Below are positions 1 to 7,505 of a stretch of DNA of 64,000 nucleotides, in pieces. The notes under the pieces are model-generated. The model had not been told where the DNA came from and did not search any database. It saw only the letters and a program-made list of their open reading frames with translations. This DNA is from Streptomyces rugosispiralis. Lineage in GTDB: Bacteria > Actinomycetota > Actinomycetes > Streptomycetales > Streptomycetaceae. Numbering within the stretch: position 1 is the stretch's first letter; each line of letters begins with the position of its first letter. The stretch is taken from assembly GCF_024505145.1 (NCBI RefSeq), contig NZ_JANIAA010000043.1, positions 1-64,000 on the forward strand, in the 5' to 3' direction. The translations under genes were made by a program, and so were the position numbers.

Positions 1-61
1 TTGCATGCTCTCTCTTCCCTCTTCCGAAAAAGTTCCGTCCCGTCGGGGACGGTCAAGGTGG

Positions 62-991
62 CTACCCCAGGGCCCGCTCGAGGAAATCCAGCACCACGCT
101 CGCGTAGCCTTCAGGATCGGTCTCCAGCCCGAGCAGATGCTCGGCTCCCGGCAGGACGTGCGTCTCGGCTTGGGCATAGCGTTCGGCCAGCGCGTCCACC
201 GAGGAGGGCGGCACGATCGCATCGTGCTCGCCCGACATGAACAACAGGGGGATCTTGGCGAACTTGCCCGTCGCGGGCGGTGGCCACTGGGCCCGGAGCA
301 TGGCCGGTCCCACCGCGCACAGCGTCCGCGCCACCACCGAACGGGCGGGTTCGCCCTTCAGCACGGCGGGCAGCGGCAGCGCCTCCGCCTCCAGGAACTT
401 GCGCAGCAGCGGCGGTACGTCGTGCCCCGGCCCGCTGTCGCACACCAGCGCGTCAAGTTCGAATCCGTCGTGCGTCAGCGCCCACATGGACGAGAAGCAC
501 GAGAACGAGAAGCCGTAGAAGGCTATCCGTGCCGTGCCGTACCCACGCCGGCCGCGCAGATGGGACACCACGGCGGTGACATCGCTCGCGAACCGGTCGC
601 CGAGCCCGAACAGCGCCCGGTCGTCGCTGCTGGCCCCGTGGTTGCGGTGGTCGAACAGACAGACGGTGTACCCGGCGTCGTGCAGGAACTTGGCGTGGCG
701 GAGGCTGTGGTCCTTCGCCGTCGCCATGCTGTGCCCGAGCACCACCACCTTCTCGGGGGACCCCGGGCACAGCCAGGCGTCGAGGTGCTTCCGCGCCCCG
801 AAGGGGACCTTCAGCTCGGTGCAGGGCAGCCCGTGGTCCCGGGGGTGCTCCCGCTGTTCCCGGCGCCGCGGATGGAAGGCCAGATACGCCAGCGAGACCC
901 CGAACAGCGGGGCGATCGGCAGGGCCGCGGCCGAGAGGGCGCGGGCTCCCAGGGAAGGAGGCCGCGCCGACGTCTGGCGTGGCTCGGGCAT
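62..991 (-). CDS. Membrane-anchored alpha/beta hydrolase
   Basis: The 309-residue protein has a hydrophobic segment at about residues 20-40, likely a membrane anchor, followed by an alpha/beta-hydrolase core. The oxyanion-side motif GHSMA is near residue 86. The nucleophile elbow reads GFSFS (about 160-164), so the usual last glycine of GxSxG is serine. The acid is probably Asp257 (SGEHD) and the base His285 (GAEHL). Start chosen at ATG 991 because GGAGG lies about 6 bases upstream; an in-frame extension upstream has no such signal. It is the last gene of the PKS operon, so it may release, hydrolyse or trim the acyl product. That role is inferred; the substrate cannot be read from the sequence. 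Confidence 0.75.
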   Translation of the reverse strand: MPEPRQTSARPPSLGARALSAAALPIAPLFGVSLAYLAFHPRRREQREHPRDHGLPCTELKVPFGARKHLDAWLCPGSPEKVVVLGHSMATAKDHSLRHAKFLHDAGYTVCLFDHRNHGASSDDRALFGLGDRFASDVTAVVSHLRGRRGYGTARIAFYGFSFSCFSSMWALTHDGFELDALVCDSGPGHDVPPLLRKFLEAEALPLPAVLKGEPARSVVARTLCAVGPAMLRAQWPPPATGKFAKIPLLFMSGEHDAIVPPSSVDALAERYAQAETHVLPGAEHLLGLETDPEGYASVVLDFLERALG

Positions 992-1105
992 CTGCGTCCT
1001 CCAGGAGGGGGAGTGTCCGTCGGCGGTCAGGGCGTTCTCGTCTCGGTCGGGACGGGCGGCTGGGCGGGCGGGCGACAACGTGTGAACGAGCGGGCGGGCG
1101 AAGAG

Positions 1106-1903
1106 TCAGCCACAGCCTCCGGCATGGCCCGGATCGGCCGACCGGGCGGCGGCGAAGTCCGCGTCCGACAGCTCGGCGACGTCCGGGTCCGCCGCCCCGG
1201 CGAGGGGCGTGTCCCGGGACCTGGAGCCGGACCGCGAGCCGGCCCCGGAACCCGAACCGGCCCCAGGACCGGAATCGGACCCGGAGCGGACCGACGCGAC
1301 GAAGGCCGCCAGCCGGTCCACGCCCCAGAACTTGTCATAGCCGTGAGTGAAGAACGGCACCCCGAACGCCCCGGCGTCGCCGAGCGCGAGCAGGGCCTGG
1401 AGCCCCCGGCCACCGCGCAGCTCCTCGTCATCGGCGGCCGCTGCCGCCCGATCGGCCGGCAGCCCCAGCTCCCCGGCGATCTCCGCGACGGTCGTACGGT
1501 CGCAGATGTCGCGGCCCTCCTGCCAGCGCGCCCGGTAGACGCGCTCGATCCAGGCGGGGCCGAGCCCCGCGTCGAGCGCGAGGAAGTACGGCAGATGGGG
1601 CACCTCCCAGACCGGGTCGTGATCCACCGGCCAGCTGACCGCGAGCCCGCGGTCGGTCGTCAGTCGGCGCACATCCTGGAGGATATAGAGATGCTTCTCC
1701 CGGGACATCGCCGAATAGGGGAAGTGATGGCCGTGTTCGGCCATACGGCGCTCCCCGTCCGCGTCCGGCTCCCACCACAGGCGCCATTCCACCGCCTGTG
1801 CGACATCCGGATAGCGGTCCATCAGATCACGGTAGGCGATCCAGCTGTACGGGCTGCGGAAATTGAAATAGAACCGCGGTACTTTGCTGCGCTTGGCTGC
1901 CAC
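1106..1903 (-). CDS. DsbA-like / 2-hydroxychromene-2-carboxylate isomerase family protein
   Basis: Thioredoxin-fold protein of the HCCA-isomerase (kappa-GST, DsbA-like) family. The N-terminal strand carries FNFRSPYSW, where Ser17 sits at the position of the catalytic serine of HCCA isomerases instead of a CxxC pair. FGVPFF near residue 176 is the cis-proline loop, followed by GYDKFWGVDRL. Known members do thiol-dependent cis-trans isomerisation of C=C bonds, so next to a highly reducing type II PKS it could isomerise a polyene double bond (inference). The C-terminal 60 residues are a low-complexity Gly/Ser/Arg linker ending in GGCG, not part of the fold. It precedes the hydrolase in the operon. 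Confidence 0.75.
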   Translation of the reverse strand: MAAKRSKVPRFYFNFRSPYSWIAYRDLMDRYPDVAQAVEWRLWWEPDADGERRMAEHGHHFPYSAMSREKHLYILQDVRRLTTDRGLAVSWPVDHDPVWEVPHLPYFLALDAGLGPAWIERVYRARWQEGRDICDRTTVAEIAGELGLPADRAAAAADDEELRGGRGLQALLALGDAGAFGVPFFTHGYDKFWGVDRLAAFVASVRSGSDSGPGAGSGSGAGSRSGSRSRDTPLAGAADPDVAELSDADFAAARSADPGHAGGCG

Positions 1904-1999
1904 GTCCGTACCCCCTCGCTCGTCCGTCTCCTGCGTAACGCTCGTTCAGCGAGCGATCACATCGTGCGCACCGCCCGCACAGCGGTGCGGCGCTGCCCG

Positions 2000-2839
2000 T
2001 CAGAGGACGATGCCGCCGTCCACCTGGAACACCGCGCCGGTCACATACTCCGCTCCGACCAGGTACGCGACCATGTCGGCGACCTCCTCCGGACGGCCGA
2101 AGCGGCGCAGCGGGATGCTCCGCTCCGCCTCCTCGCGCATCCGGTCGGAGAGCCCGGCCGTCATATCGGTCTCGATGAAGCCGGGTGCCACCACATTGGC
2201 TCGAACGCCGTACCGGCCGACCTCCTTGGCGAGCGACTTGGTGAAGCCGATGATCCCCGCTTTGGAGGCCGCGTAATTGCTCTGGGTCGCATTGCCGTGG
2301 ACACCGGCCACGGACGAGATGTTGATGACGCATCCGGACTTGCGTTTCATCATTCCGAACACCACCGAACGACAAAGGTGATAGGTGCCGTCCAGGTTGA
2401 CCTCCAGGACGCCGCGCCACTCCTCGTCCGTCATCAGCAGCAGCGGATTGTCCCGGGTGACCCCGGCGGAGGTGACCGCGACCTCGACCGGGCCGAGCGA
2501 CTCCTCGGTGAAGGCGACCAGCTCGCGCACCGCGCCCGCGTCGCGGACGTCCGTCTGTCGGCCGAGCACCCGCCCGCCACCGAGCCGGGCCGCCTCCTCC
2601 TCCAGCTCACGGGCGGCGTCGGGGCTGGAGCGATGGCAGAACGCCACATCGAAACCGTCCCGGGCCAGCCGGAGCACGGTGGCCCGGCCTATGCCGCGGG
2701 AGCCGCCGGAGACCAGCGCGACGCGCGGCGTCGGCTCCTCGTCGGGCGTCGGCGGCTCGTCAGACGTCCGCGGCTCGTCAGGCGTCGGCTCCTCGTCACC
2801 GGATGCGCGGCCCGTGTCGTCGGATATTCGGTCGGACAT
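2000..2839 (-). CDS. 3-oxoacyl-ACP reductase (FabG-type ketoreductase)
   Basis: Classical short-chain dehydrogenase: cofactor motif GGSRGIG at about 45-51, active-site Ser near 176, and YAASK with Tyr189 and Lys193 (Y-x3-K). The C-terminal part (PGFIETDMT, later VTGAVFQVDGGIVL) is FabG-like. It should reduce the beta-keto group of ACP-bound chains with NADPH and is the only ketoreductase in the operon, so it probably serves every extension cycle. The first 36 residues are an acidic Pro/Asp/Glu repeat absent from FabG; a start at about residue 39 would match the family better, but the annotated ATG has AAGGA-like sequence upstream. It lies between the dehydratases and the isomerase-like gene. 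Confidence 0.9.
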   Translation of the reverse strand: MSDRISDDTGRASGDEEPTPDEPRTSDEPPTPDEEPTPRVALVSGGSRGIGRATVLRLARDGFDVAFCHRSSPDAARELEEEAARLGGGRVLGRQTDVRDAGAVRELVAFTEESLGPVEVAVTSAGVTRDNPLLLMTDEEWRGVLEVNLDGTYHLCRSVVFGMMKRKSGCVINISSVAGVHGNATQSNYAASKAGIIGFTKSLAKEVGRYGVRANVVAPGFIETDMTAGLSDRMREEAERSIPLRRFGRPEEVADMVAYLVGAEYVTGAVFQVDGGIVL

Positions 2840-2873
2840 ACGGTGAGGTCCTTCTCCCGGGGGTGGTCTGCGA

Positions 2874-3410
2874 TCAGAGCGGGTCGGGCACGGGCGGGTC
2901 GGTCGCGGGCTGAGCGGTCGCGGGCTGAGCGGTCGCGGGCGGGGTGGCCAGGTCGGAGGCCGGGCGCATGGTCATCGTCAGCCGCCCTATGGTGAGGGCG
3001 GTCTCCTTGCCGACCAGGCTCTCCCCCTCGAAGACATAGGTCTCGCCGACCTGGCGGGCCAGCCGCACATGATGCTCCACCACATCTCCGGGCACCACCG
3101 GCCGGTGGAACTCGGCATCGGCGATGCCGCCGAGCAGCATCGCCTTGCCCGAGCGCACATCGGGGTTGGGCCGGTCCCAGGTGACCAGCACCCCGGCCAC
3201 ATGGCACCAGGACTCGATGAGCACCGTCCACGGATAGTGGTAGTCCTCCTCGGTCGCGGTGTCCGGCATCCCCTCGTACCAGGGCTCATTGCAGGTGACC
3301 GCCTTCAGCCCGCTCGCCCGCTCGCCCGGCACCAGCTCGGTGACCCGGTCGACCAGCAGCATGGGGTAGCGGTGCGGCAGCCTCCGCTTGATCTCGTCGA
3401 CGGTGATCAT
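2874..3410 (-). CDS. FabZ-like hot-dog dehydratase, catalytic loop altered
   Basis: The N-terminus has the FabZ signature LPHRYPMLLVDRV (about residues 10-22). In FabZ a GHFPG...PGV...E loop follows, with catalytic His and Glu. Here the region reads YEGMP, then YHYPW, then LIESW: the glutamate is retained but no histidine stands at the usual 14-residue spacing. The protein therefore may be a non-catalytic or reshaped partner of the neighbouring dehydratase, whose gene overlaps its start by four bases. Heterodimeric dehydratases are known from aryl-polyene systems (ApeI/ApeP). The C-terminus ends in a Pro/Ala/Thr repeat (PATAQ) of about 25 residues. Predicted role: dehydration of 3-hydroxyacyl-ACP, perhaps only as a heterodimer. 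Confidence 0.7.
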   Translation of the reverse strand: MITVDEIKRRLPHRYPMLLVDRVTELVPGERASGLKAVTCNEPWYEGMPDTATEEDYHYPWTVLIESWCHVAGVLVTWDRPNPDVRSGKAMLLGGIADAEFHRPVVPGDVVEHHVRLARQVGETYVFEGESLVGKETALTIGRLTMTMRPASDLATPPATAQPATAQPATDPPVPDPL

Positions 3411-3877
3411 CCGGCGTCCGCTCCTCGGGCGCGTACGTCTTGGTCGCTCCGCTCCCCCGCCCCGGCCGCCGCGCCGTCCGCGTCCCGGTTCTCGAAGCGC
3501 AGCCTTATCTGCGCGGCGGGCCCGCGCCCGGTGGCCGCCGAGGCCCGGCAGCGCCAGCCGCCGTCCTTGCGCGACCAGACGTATTCGCTGGTCAGTTCGT
3601 CACCGGGGTAGACCGGGCTGAGGAAGCGGGAGGACTCGACGGCCGCCAGGACCCAGCGCCCGCCCGGTTCGCGCTCCGGCATGGTGGCGAGGGCACCGCG
3701 CTGGACGTACTCCACGACACACACTCCGGGGAAGATGGCGAACCCCGGGAAGTGCCCGGCGAACACCTTCTCCGACGCGCCGACCACGGCCACGCACCGG
3801 GCGGGCCGCTCACCGGGGACGCCCGGGTCCACGACCTCCACGGTGCCGTCCACCGGCCCGCACGCGGCCGTCGTCAT
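3407..3877 (-). CDS. FabA/FabZ-type 3-hydroxyacyl-ACP dehydratase
   Basis: Small hot-dog protein with the canonical dehydratase motif AGHFPGFAIFPGVCVVE at about residues 40-56, giving the catalytic His and the Glu fourteen residues later. It has no LPHRYP opening, which its overlapping partner has instead. The two genes together carry one complete set of motifs, so they likely form a heterodimer that removes water from 3-hydroxyacyl-ACP and creates the double bonds of the chain. The last 30 residues are a charged, poorly conserved tail. The stop lies one base ahead of the carrier protein gene, consistent with translational coupling. Confidence 0.8.
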   Translation of the reverse strand: MTTAACGPVDGTVEVVDPGVPGERPARCVAVVGASEKVFAGHFPGFAIFPGVCVVEYVQRGALATMPEREPGGRWVLAAVESSRFLSPVYPGDELTSEYVWSRKDGGWRCRASAATGRGPAAQIRLRFENRDADGAAAGAGERSDQDVRARGADAG

Positions 3878-3878
3878 C

Positions 3879-4133
3879 TCACTTCCCCATCTTCGAGGCG
3901 AGCAGGTCGTGCACCTTCCGGAGCGTGGTGATGTCCTTCATCTCCCGCTCCTCCAGCTTCACCGAGTACTTCTTCTCCAGGACGACCATGACCTCGAGGG
4001 CCATCAGGGAGTCCACGCCGAGGGTCTTGACGAAGTCGGCGTCGTCGGTGACGTCCTCCTCGTCCACGTCGAGCACATCCGCGACGAAGGTGCGCAGCTC
4101 GTCCATGTCCAGGGCGGCGGTGGCGTCGGCCAT
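3879..4133 (-). CDS. Acyl carrier protein (first of two)
   Basis: 84 residues, acidic, with the phosphopantetheine site GVDSL and Ser42. The helix II region (LMALEVMVVLEKKYSVKLEE) and overall length match discrete ACPs of fatty acid and type II PKS systems. It should carry the growing chain on a phosphopantetheine arm attached by a host holo-ACP synthase; no such transferase is in the window. It lies between the dehydratase and malonyltransferase genes, whereas the second ACP is the first gene of the operon. Confidence 0.93.
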   Translation of the reverse strand: MADATAALDMDELRTFVADVLDVDEEDVTDDADFVKTLGVDSLMALEVMVVLEKKYSVKLEEREMKDITTLRKVHDLLASKMGK

Positions 4134-4164
4134 GCGGGGTCTCCTTCCGCTCTCAGAGCGTGGC

Positions 4165-5166
4165 TCAGGGTTCGGGGGTGGTGAGCTTGGCGAGGGCGGC
4201 GGCCGACTCGACCGGGACGGTGAGCGCGCCGTCCGCGATCCGGCGGATCATGCCGGTCAGCTGGCGCCCGGGGCCCAGCTCCACGAACCGGACGCAGCCC
4301 AGCTCGCCGGCGAGCGTGCGGACGCTCTCCTCCCAGCGCACCGGGCTGGTGAGCTGGTTCAGTTCCAGGTCCCGCCAGTGCTCGCCGCTCGCGTACGGGC
4401 GGGCGTCCACATTGGCGACGACCGGGGTGTGCCCGGGGGCGAAGTCCACGGCGGCCAGGGCCGCGCGCAGCTCGTCGGCGGCCGCGGCCATCAGCGGGCT
4501 GTGGAAGGCGCCGCCGACGGCGAGCCGGATCACCTTGCCCTCGCTCTCCACGGCCAGTTCGGCGAGCCGGTCCACGGCCTCGGCGGTGCCCGAGAGCACG
4601 ATGGCGCCGGGCGCGTTCACATTGGCGATCCAGACCCGGCCGCCCTCCCCCCGGCCGCCCTCCTCCTGGACCCGGGCCACCAGCGTCTCCACGGTCTCCG
4701 GGCCGAGCCGCACCACGGCGGCCATGGTGCCGGGCGACCGCTCGGCGCAGGCGCGCATGGCCCGGCCGCGGGCGGCGACGAGACGGGCGGTGTCGGCGAG
4801 CGGTACGGCCCCGGCGGCGTGCAGCGCGGTGTACTCGCCCAGGCTGTGCCCGGCGCAGGCCACCACCCCGCCCAGCAGCCCGGCGGCCGCCGCCTCGCGG
4901 TGGGCGAGCACCTCGACGGTGAAGACGGCGATCTGGGCGAGGTCGGTGCGGCGCAGCGTCTCGTCGTCGGCCTTCAGCAGGAGTTCCTCGACGTCGATAC
5001 CGGTGTACTCGGAGATCTCCGCCACCACCGCCCACGACGCGGCGTCCCGCCACGCCTCGCCCATGCCCGCCTTCTGGGCGCCCTGCCCGGGGAAGACCAG
5101 CGCCGTACGGGGCGCCGCGTCGCCGGGGGCCGCGGGGGGCGTGGCCGTCGTCTCTCGGTCCGTCAT
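4165..5166 (-). CDS. Malonyl-CoA:ACP transacylase (FabD-like)
   Basis: 333-residue acyltransferase: LVFPGQGAQKAGMG at the N-terminus, nucleophile GHSLG with Ser108, and catalytic His222 in GGAFHSP. These are the FabD signatures, so the enzyme should load malonyl units onto the ACPs of the cluster. Start ATG 5166 is preceded by AAGGAG about nine bases upstream; the reading frame is open further upstream but overlaps the preceding gene without a plausible start. A dedicated malonyltransferase inside the operon is unusual for type II PKS clusters, which normally borrow the primary-metabolism FabD. It suggests a self-sufficient synthase. Confidence 0.92.
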   Translation of the reverse strand: MTDRETTATPPAAPGDAAPRTALVFPGQGAQKAGMGEAWRDAASWAVVAEISEYTGIDVEELLLKADDETLRRTDLAQIAVFTVEVLAHREAAAAGLLGGVVACAGHSLGEYTALHAAGAVPLADTARLVAARGRAMRACAERSPGTMAAVVRLGPETVETLVARVQEEGGRGEGGRVWIANVNAPGAIVLSGTAEAVDRLAELAVESEGKVIRLAVGGAFHSPLMAAAADELRAALAAVDFAPGHTPVVANVDARPYASGEHWRDLELNQLTSPVRWEESVRTLAGELGCVRFVELGPGRQLTGMIRRIADGALTVPVESAAALAKLTTPEP

Positions 5167-5203
5167 CTCATCCAGCTCCTTCAGTTCAGGGGGCGGCGGC
5201 CCG

Positions 5204-6322
5204 TCACCGGATCCGCAGCAGGGCCGCGCCGACCACGCCGTCCCGGTCCACGGTGGTGACCAGGGCGGTTCCGCCGGAGGGGATCTCCTTGCGCTCGGCC
5301 ATCGCGAGCACGGCGGCGATCTGGAAGGCCGCCGCGGCGGCGCAGGTGTCCCCGATGGTGTCGGCGGCCGTGATCCGCGGCGGCTCCTGGCCGCCGAGGG
5401 CGTCGGCGAGGGCGTCGCGCTCGGCCTCGCCCTCGGCGCCGGGGGCACCGGAGTCGGCGACGGCGCTCAGTTCGCCGGGGGTAACCCCGGTGCGGTCCAG
5501 CAGCCGGACGATCGTCTCGGCGAGCACCGTACGGGCGGCCTTCGCGTCCGCGGCGCAGCCGAACTCCAGGCCCACCACCTCGGCGAGCCCCTCGCGGCCG
5601 TGTTCGCGCGCCGAGGCGTCGGGCTCCAGCAGCCATACGGCCGCGCCCTCGCCGAGCACGGCGGCGCTGTTCTCGTCCGCGCGGGCGTGCCACTCCAGCC
5701 AGGCGCGGGCGGAGGAGAACTCCTCGACCGCCCCGCACAGCACGGCGCCGGCCCGTCCGGCCCGCTGGAGCCGCACCGCGTACCGCAGGGCGAGCAGTCC
5801 GGTGGCGCGGCCGCCCGCGATGGTGGTGTTGGGGCCCCTGAGCCCGTGCCAGATGGCGGACTGGCCGGCCGCGCAGTTCATCACGGTGTTGGGGAACCGG
5901 GCCGGGTCCACGTAGAAGGGCTTCTCGCCCACCAGCGAGTCCCGGGTGAAGTCCATGATGCTCTGGGCGGAGCCGGTGCTGGTGCCGAGCGCGAGACCGG
6001 TCTCCTCGCCCACCCCAGGCAGCCGCTCGCCCTCGCCGTACTCCCGCTCCCCGGTCAGCAGTTGGCGTATCGCGGTGACGGCGAGGCCGGTGGCCCGGTC
6101 CATGGAGCGGGTGCCCTTGCGGCCGAGGATCTGCCGGATGTGGAAGTCGGGCACGAGGCTCGCCTCGCGGAACGGCGCCGACCACTCCTCGGGGTCCAGC
6201 GGCCGGGCGGCCGAGCGGCCGGACCGCAGGGCCGCGGTGAAGTCGGAACCGCGCAGCCCCAGGGGCGATACGGCGGTCCAGGCCGAGATGACCGGGGCTG
6301 CCCCGGAGGGGGCGTTGACCAT
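5204..6322 (-). CDS. Ketosynthase-like protein without active-site cysteine (CLF-like 3)
   Basis: 372 residues with thiolase-fold landmarks: the N-terminal strand AWTAVSPLGL, NTVMNCAAGQSAIWHGLRGPN, then the segment IAGGRATGLLAL. Aligned by the fixed distance to the following Gly, the catalytic Cys is Arg. HGTGT is absent, and the C-terminal IGDTCAAAAAF replaces IGH.... It therefore cannot condense by itself and resembles a chain-length factor. It is the most promoter-distal of six KS-like genes and has no catalytic KS directly beside it; its partner may be the first KS of the operon (13918-15159), which lacks an adjacent CLF. AAGGAG lies 11 bases before ATG 6322. Confidence 0.8.
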   Translation of the reverse strand: MVNAPSGAAPVISAWTAVSPLGLRGSDFTAALRSGRSAARPLDPEEWSAPFREASLVPDFHIRQILGRKGTRSMDRATGLAVTAIRQLLTGEREYGEGERLPGVGEETGLALGTSTGSAQSIMDFTRDSLVGEKPFYVDPARFPNTVMNCAAGQSAIWHGLRGPNTTIAGGRATGLLALRYAVRLQRAGRAGAVLCGAVEEFSSARAWLEWHARADENSAAVLGEGAAVWLLEPDASAREHGREGLAEVVGLEFGCAADAKAARTVLAETIVRLLDRTGVTPGELSAVADSGAPGAEGEAERDALADALGGQEPPRITAADTIGDTCAAAAAFQIAAVLAMAERKEIPSGGTALVTTVDRDGVVGAALLRIR

Positions 6323-6372
6323 GGGTTCGGGTACTCCTTCGGTAGAGGCCAAGGGGCCGTGGGAGGGGCGGG

Positions 6373-6768
6373 TCACAGGAACCACACCTGTTCGTACGAG
6401 GGCCAGCGGGCCGCGAGGTCGTCGCCCCCGATGACGCGTACGCCGGGCAGCAGCCGCTCGGCGGCGGTGCGGCCGAGCGCGGCCAGGCCGTCCTCCTCGA
6501 CCAGCACGGTCACCCCGGTGGCCAGCAGCTTCGCCACGGAGGTGGGCGGATGGGGCAGGGTGTCCAGGGTGCGGCCGCCGAGCCGCAGCGAGGGCCGGGA
6601 GCCGGTGTCGAGGGCGTAGCCGGCGGCGGGGCCGCGCAGCGCCAGATCGCAGCCGCCGCTCTGCCGGTGCAGATCGGGCACGCAGTACAGCACGTCGGCG
6701 TACTGGGTCTCGATCGAGCCCCGGTACGCCTTCTCCACGATCAGCAGCCAGCGCGCCTGGTCGCCCAT
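6373..6768 (-). CDS. Small DsrE/DsrH-like protein (third of trio)
   Basis: 131 residues, no signal peptide. The opening LLIVEKAYRGSIETQYADVLY and the predicted alternating beta/alpha pattern fit a DsrE/TusB-like small fold, but similarity is weak and the family call is tentative. It contains only two cysteines (YCVPDL near 29 and GGCDL near 40). It lies three bases after the preceding DsrE-like gene, and together with the two upstream genes it forms a trio reminiscent of DsrEFH/TusBCD operons, whose products form a hexamer in sulfur relay. Whether it handles sulfur or has been recruited for another purpose in polyketide assembly is unknown. Confidence 0.5.
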   Translation of the reverse strand: MGDQARWLLIVEKAYRGSIETQYADVLYCVPDLHRQSGGCDLALRGPAAGYALDTGSRPSLRLGGRTLDTLPHPPTSVAKLLATGVTVLVEEDGLAALGRTAAERLLPGVRVIGGDDLAARWPSYEQVWFL

Positions 6769-6771
6769 GGC

Positions 6772-7179
6772 TCAGCACACCCCCATGAGCAGGCTCTTGT
6801 CCGCCGCGTTCACATGCTCGGCGAAGACGAACGGCGCCCGCGTGCGCACCTGCGGGATCTGCTCTGCGGCGCCCCGCTCCTCGGCGCAGAAGCGGCACAC
6901 GTACCAGTACAGCCGGTCGGGGTGGTCCTCGATCAGCTCGCGGACAACCCGGGCGGTGGAGGGGTGCTCGCGCCCGAGGTCGGTGTAGTCGCGCGGTTTG
7001 GTGTCGCCGAGGGCGGCGCCGGTCAGCCGGGTGGCGTCGCCGCAGGTCCAGATCTGCACCCGGGCACCCCGGCCGAGCAGCGCGGCCGCCAGCCGCAGCG
7101 CCGAGGTGACCAGGTCGGTCTGGTGGGGCGCGCCGAAGAGGTTGAGCAGCACATCGGTACGGGGGACGGGCCTGGGCAT
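6772..7179 (-). CDS. DsrE-family protein with conserved cysteine (second of trio)
   Basis: 135 residues with the DsrE/TusD pattern: N-terminal LLNLFGAPHQTDLVTSALRLAAALL, a middle strand ARVQIWTCGDATRL, and a C-terminal WYVCRFCAEERGA that matches the family's redox-active cysteine segment preceding Arg-Gly. The last residue is also cysteine, as in the swinging C-termini of DsrC-type partners (resemblance only). Of the trio this is the one that keeps the likely persulfide-carrying cysteine. Start ATG 7179 shares one base with the stop of the preceding gene, so the two are translationally coupled. Confidence 0.65.
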   Translation of the reverse strand: MPRPVPRTDVLLNLFGAPHQTDLVTSALRLAAALLGRGARVQIWTCGDATRLTGAALGDTKPRDYTDLGREHPSTARVVRELIEDHPDRLYWYVCRFCAEERGAAEQIPQVRTRAPFVFAEHVNAADKSLLMGVC

Positions 7180-7505
7180 CAGTGCCACACCGCCCTGATC
7201 CGCGGCTCCAGCAGCTTGGCGGCCACGTCGTCCATCTCCACCAGCCGCGCCCGGGGCGTCAGATCGGCGGCGTGCACGGCGCGCTGGGCGGCGGAGAAGG
7301 TGTCCACCCACAGCTCGCCGCCGTCGCTCAGGAACGTCTCGATGCCCGGGGCGGTGCCGGGGACGGCGGCGGTCACACCGTTCTCCACGAGGAACAGCAC
7401 CACCTGGTGACCGTCCCTGGCCAGCCGCGCGGCATCGCCGAGGAACCGCGCACAGGCGGGCCCGGTCTGCGGCCCGCCGCTCTCGATCAGCAGATGGGCC
7501 GTCAT
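7179..7505 (-). CDS. DsrE-family protein lacking the catalytic cysteine (first of trio)
   Basis: 108 residues: HLLIESGGPQTGPACARFLGDAARLARDGHQVVLFLVENGV is the typical DsrE opening, where a small fold begins with a strand, a Gly-rich turn and a long helix. In the second half GGELWVDTFSAAQRAV aligns with the segment that normally contains the active cysteine, here Asp-Thr. The only cysteine is near residue 18. It is therefore probably a structural subunit that assembles with the cysteine-containing neighbour. Start overlaps the stop of the enoyl reductase gene by four bases (ATGA). Confidence 0.65.
   Translation of the reverse strand: MTAHLLIESGGPQTGPACARFLGDAARLARDGHQVVLFLVENGVTAAVPGTAPGIETFLSDGGELWVDTFSAAQRAVHAADLTPRARLVEMDDVAAKLLEPRIRAVWH

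Noticed and set aside
5..2995. Very long open frame on the plus strand opposite the hydrolase to dehydratase genes
   Set aside because: It is antisense to five genes with clear family motifs, has Arg/Gly/Pro-rich low-complexity content and no ribosome site; such frames arise from high third-position GC.
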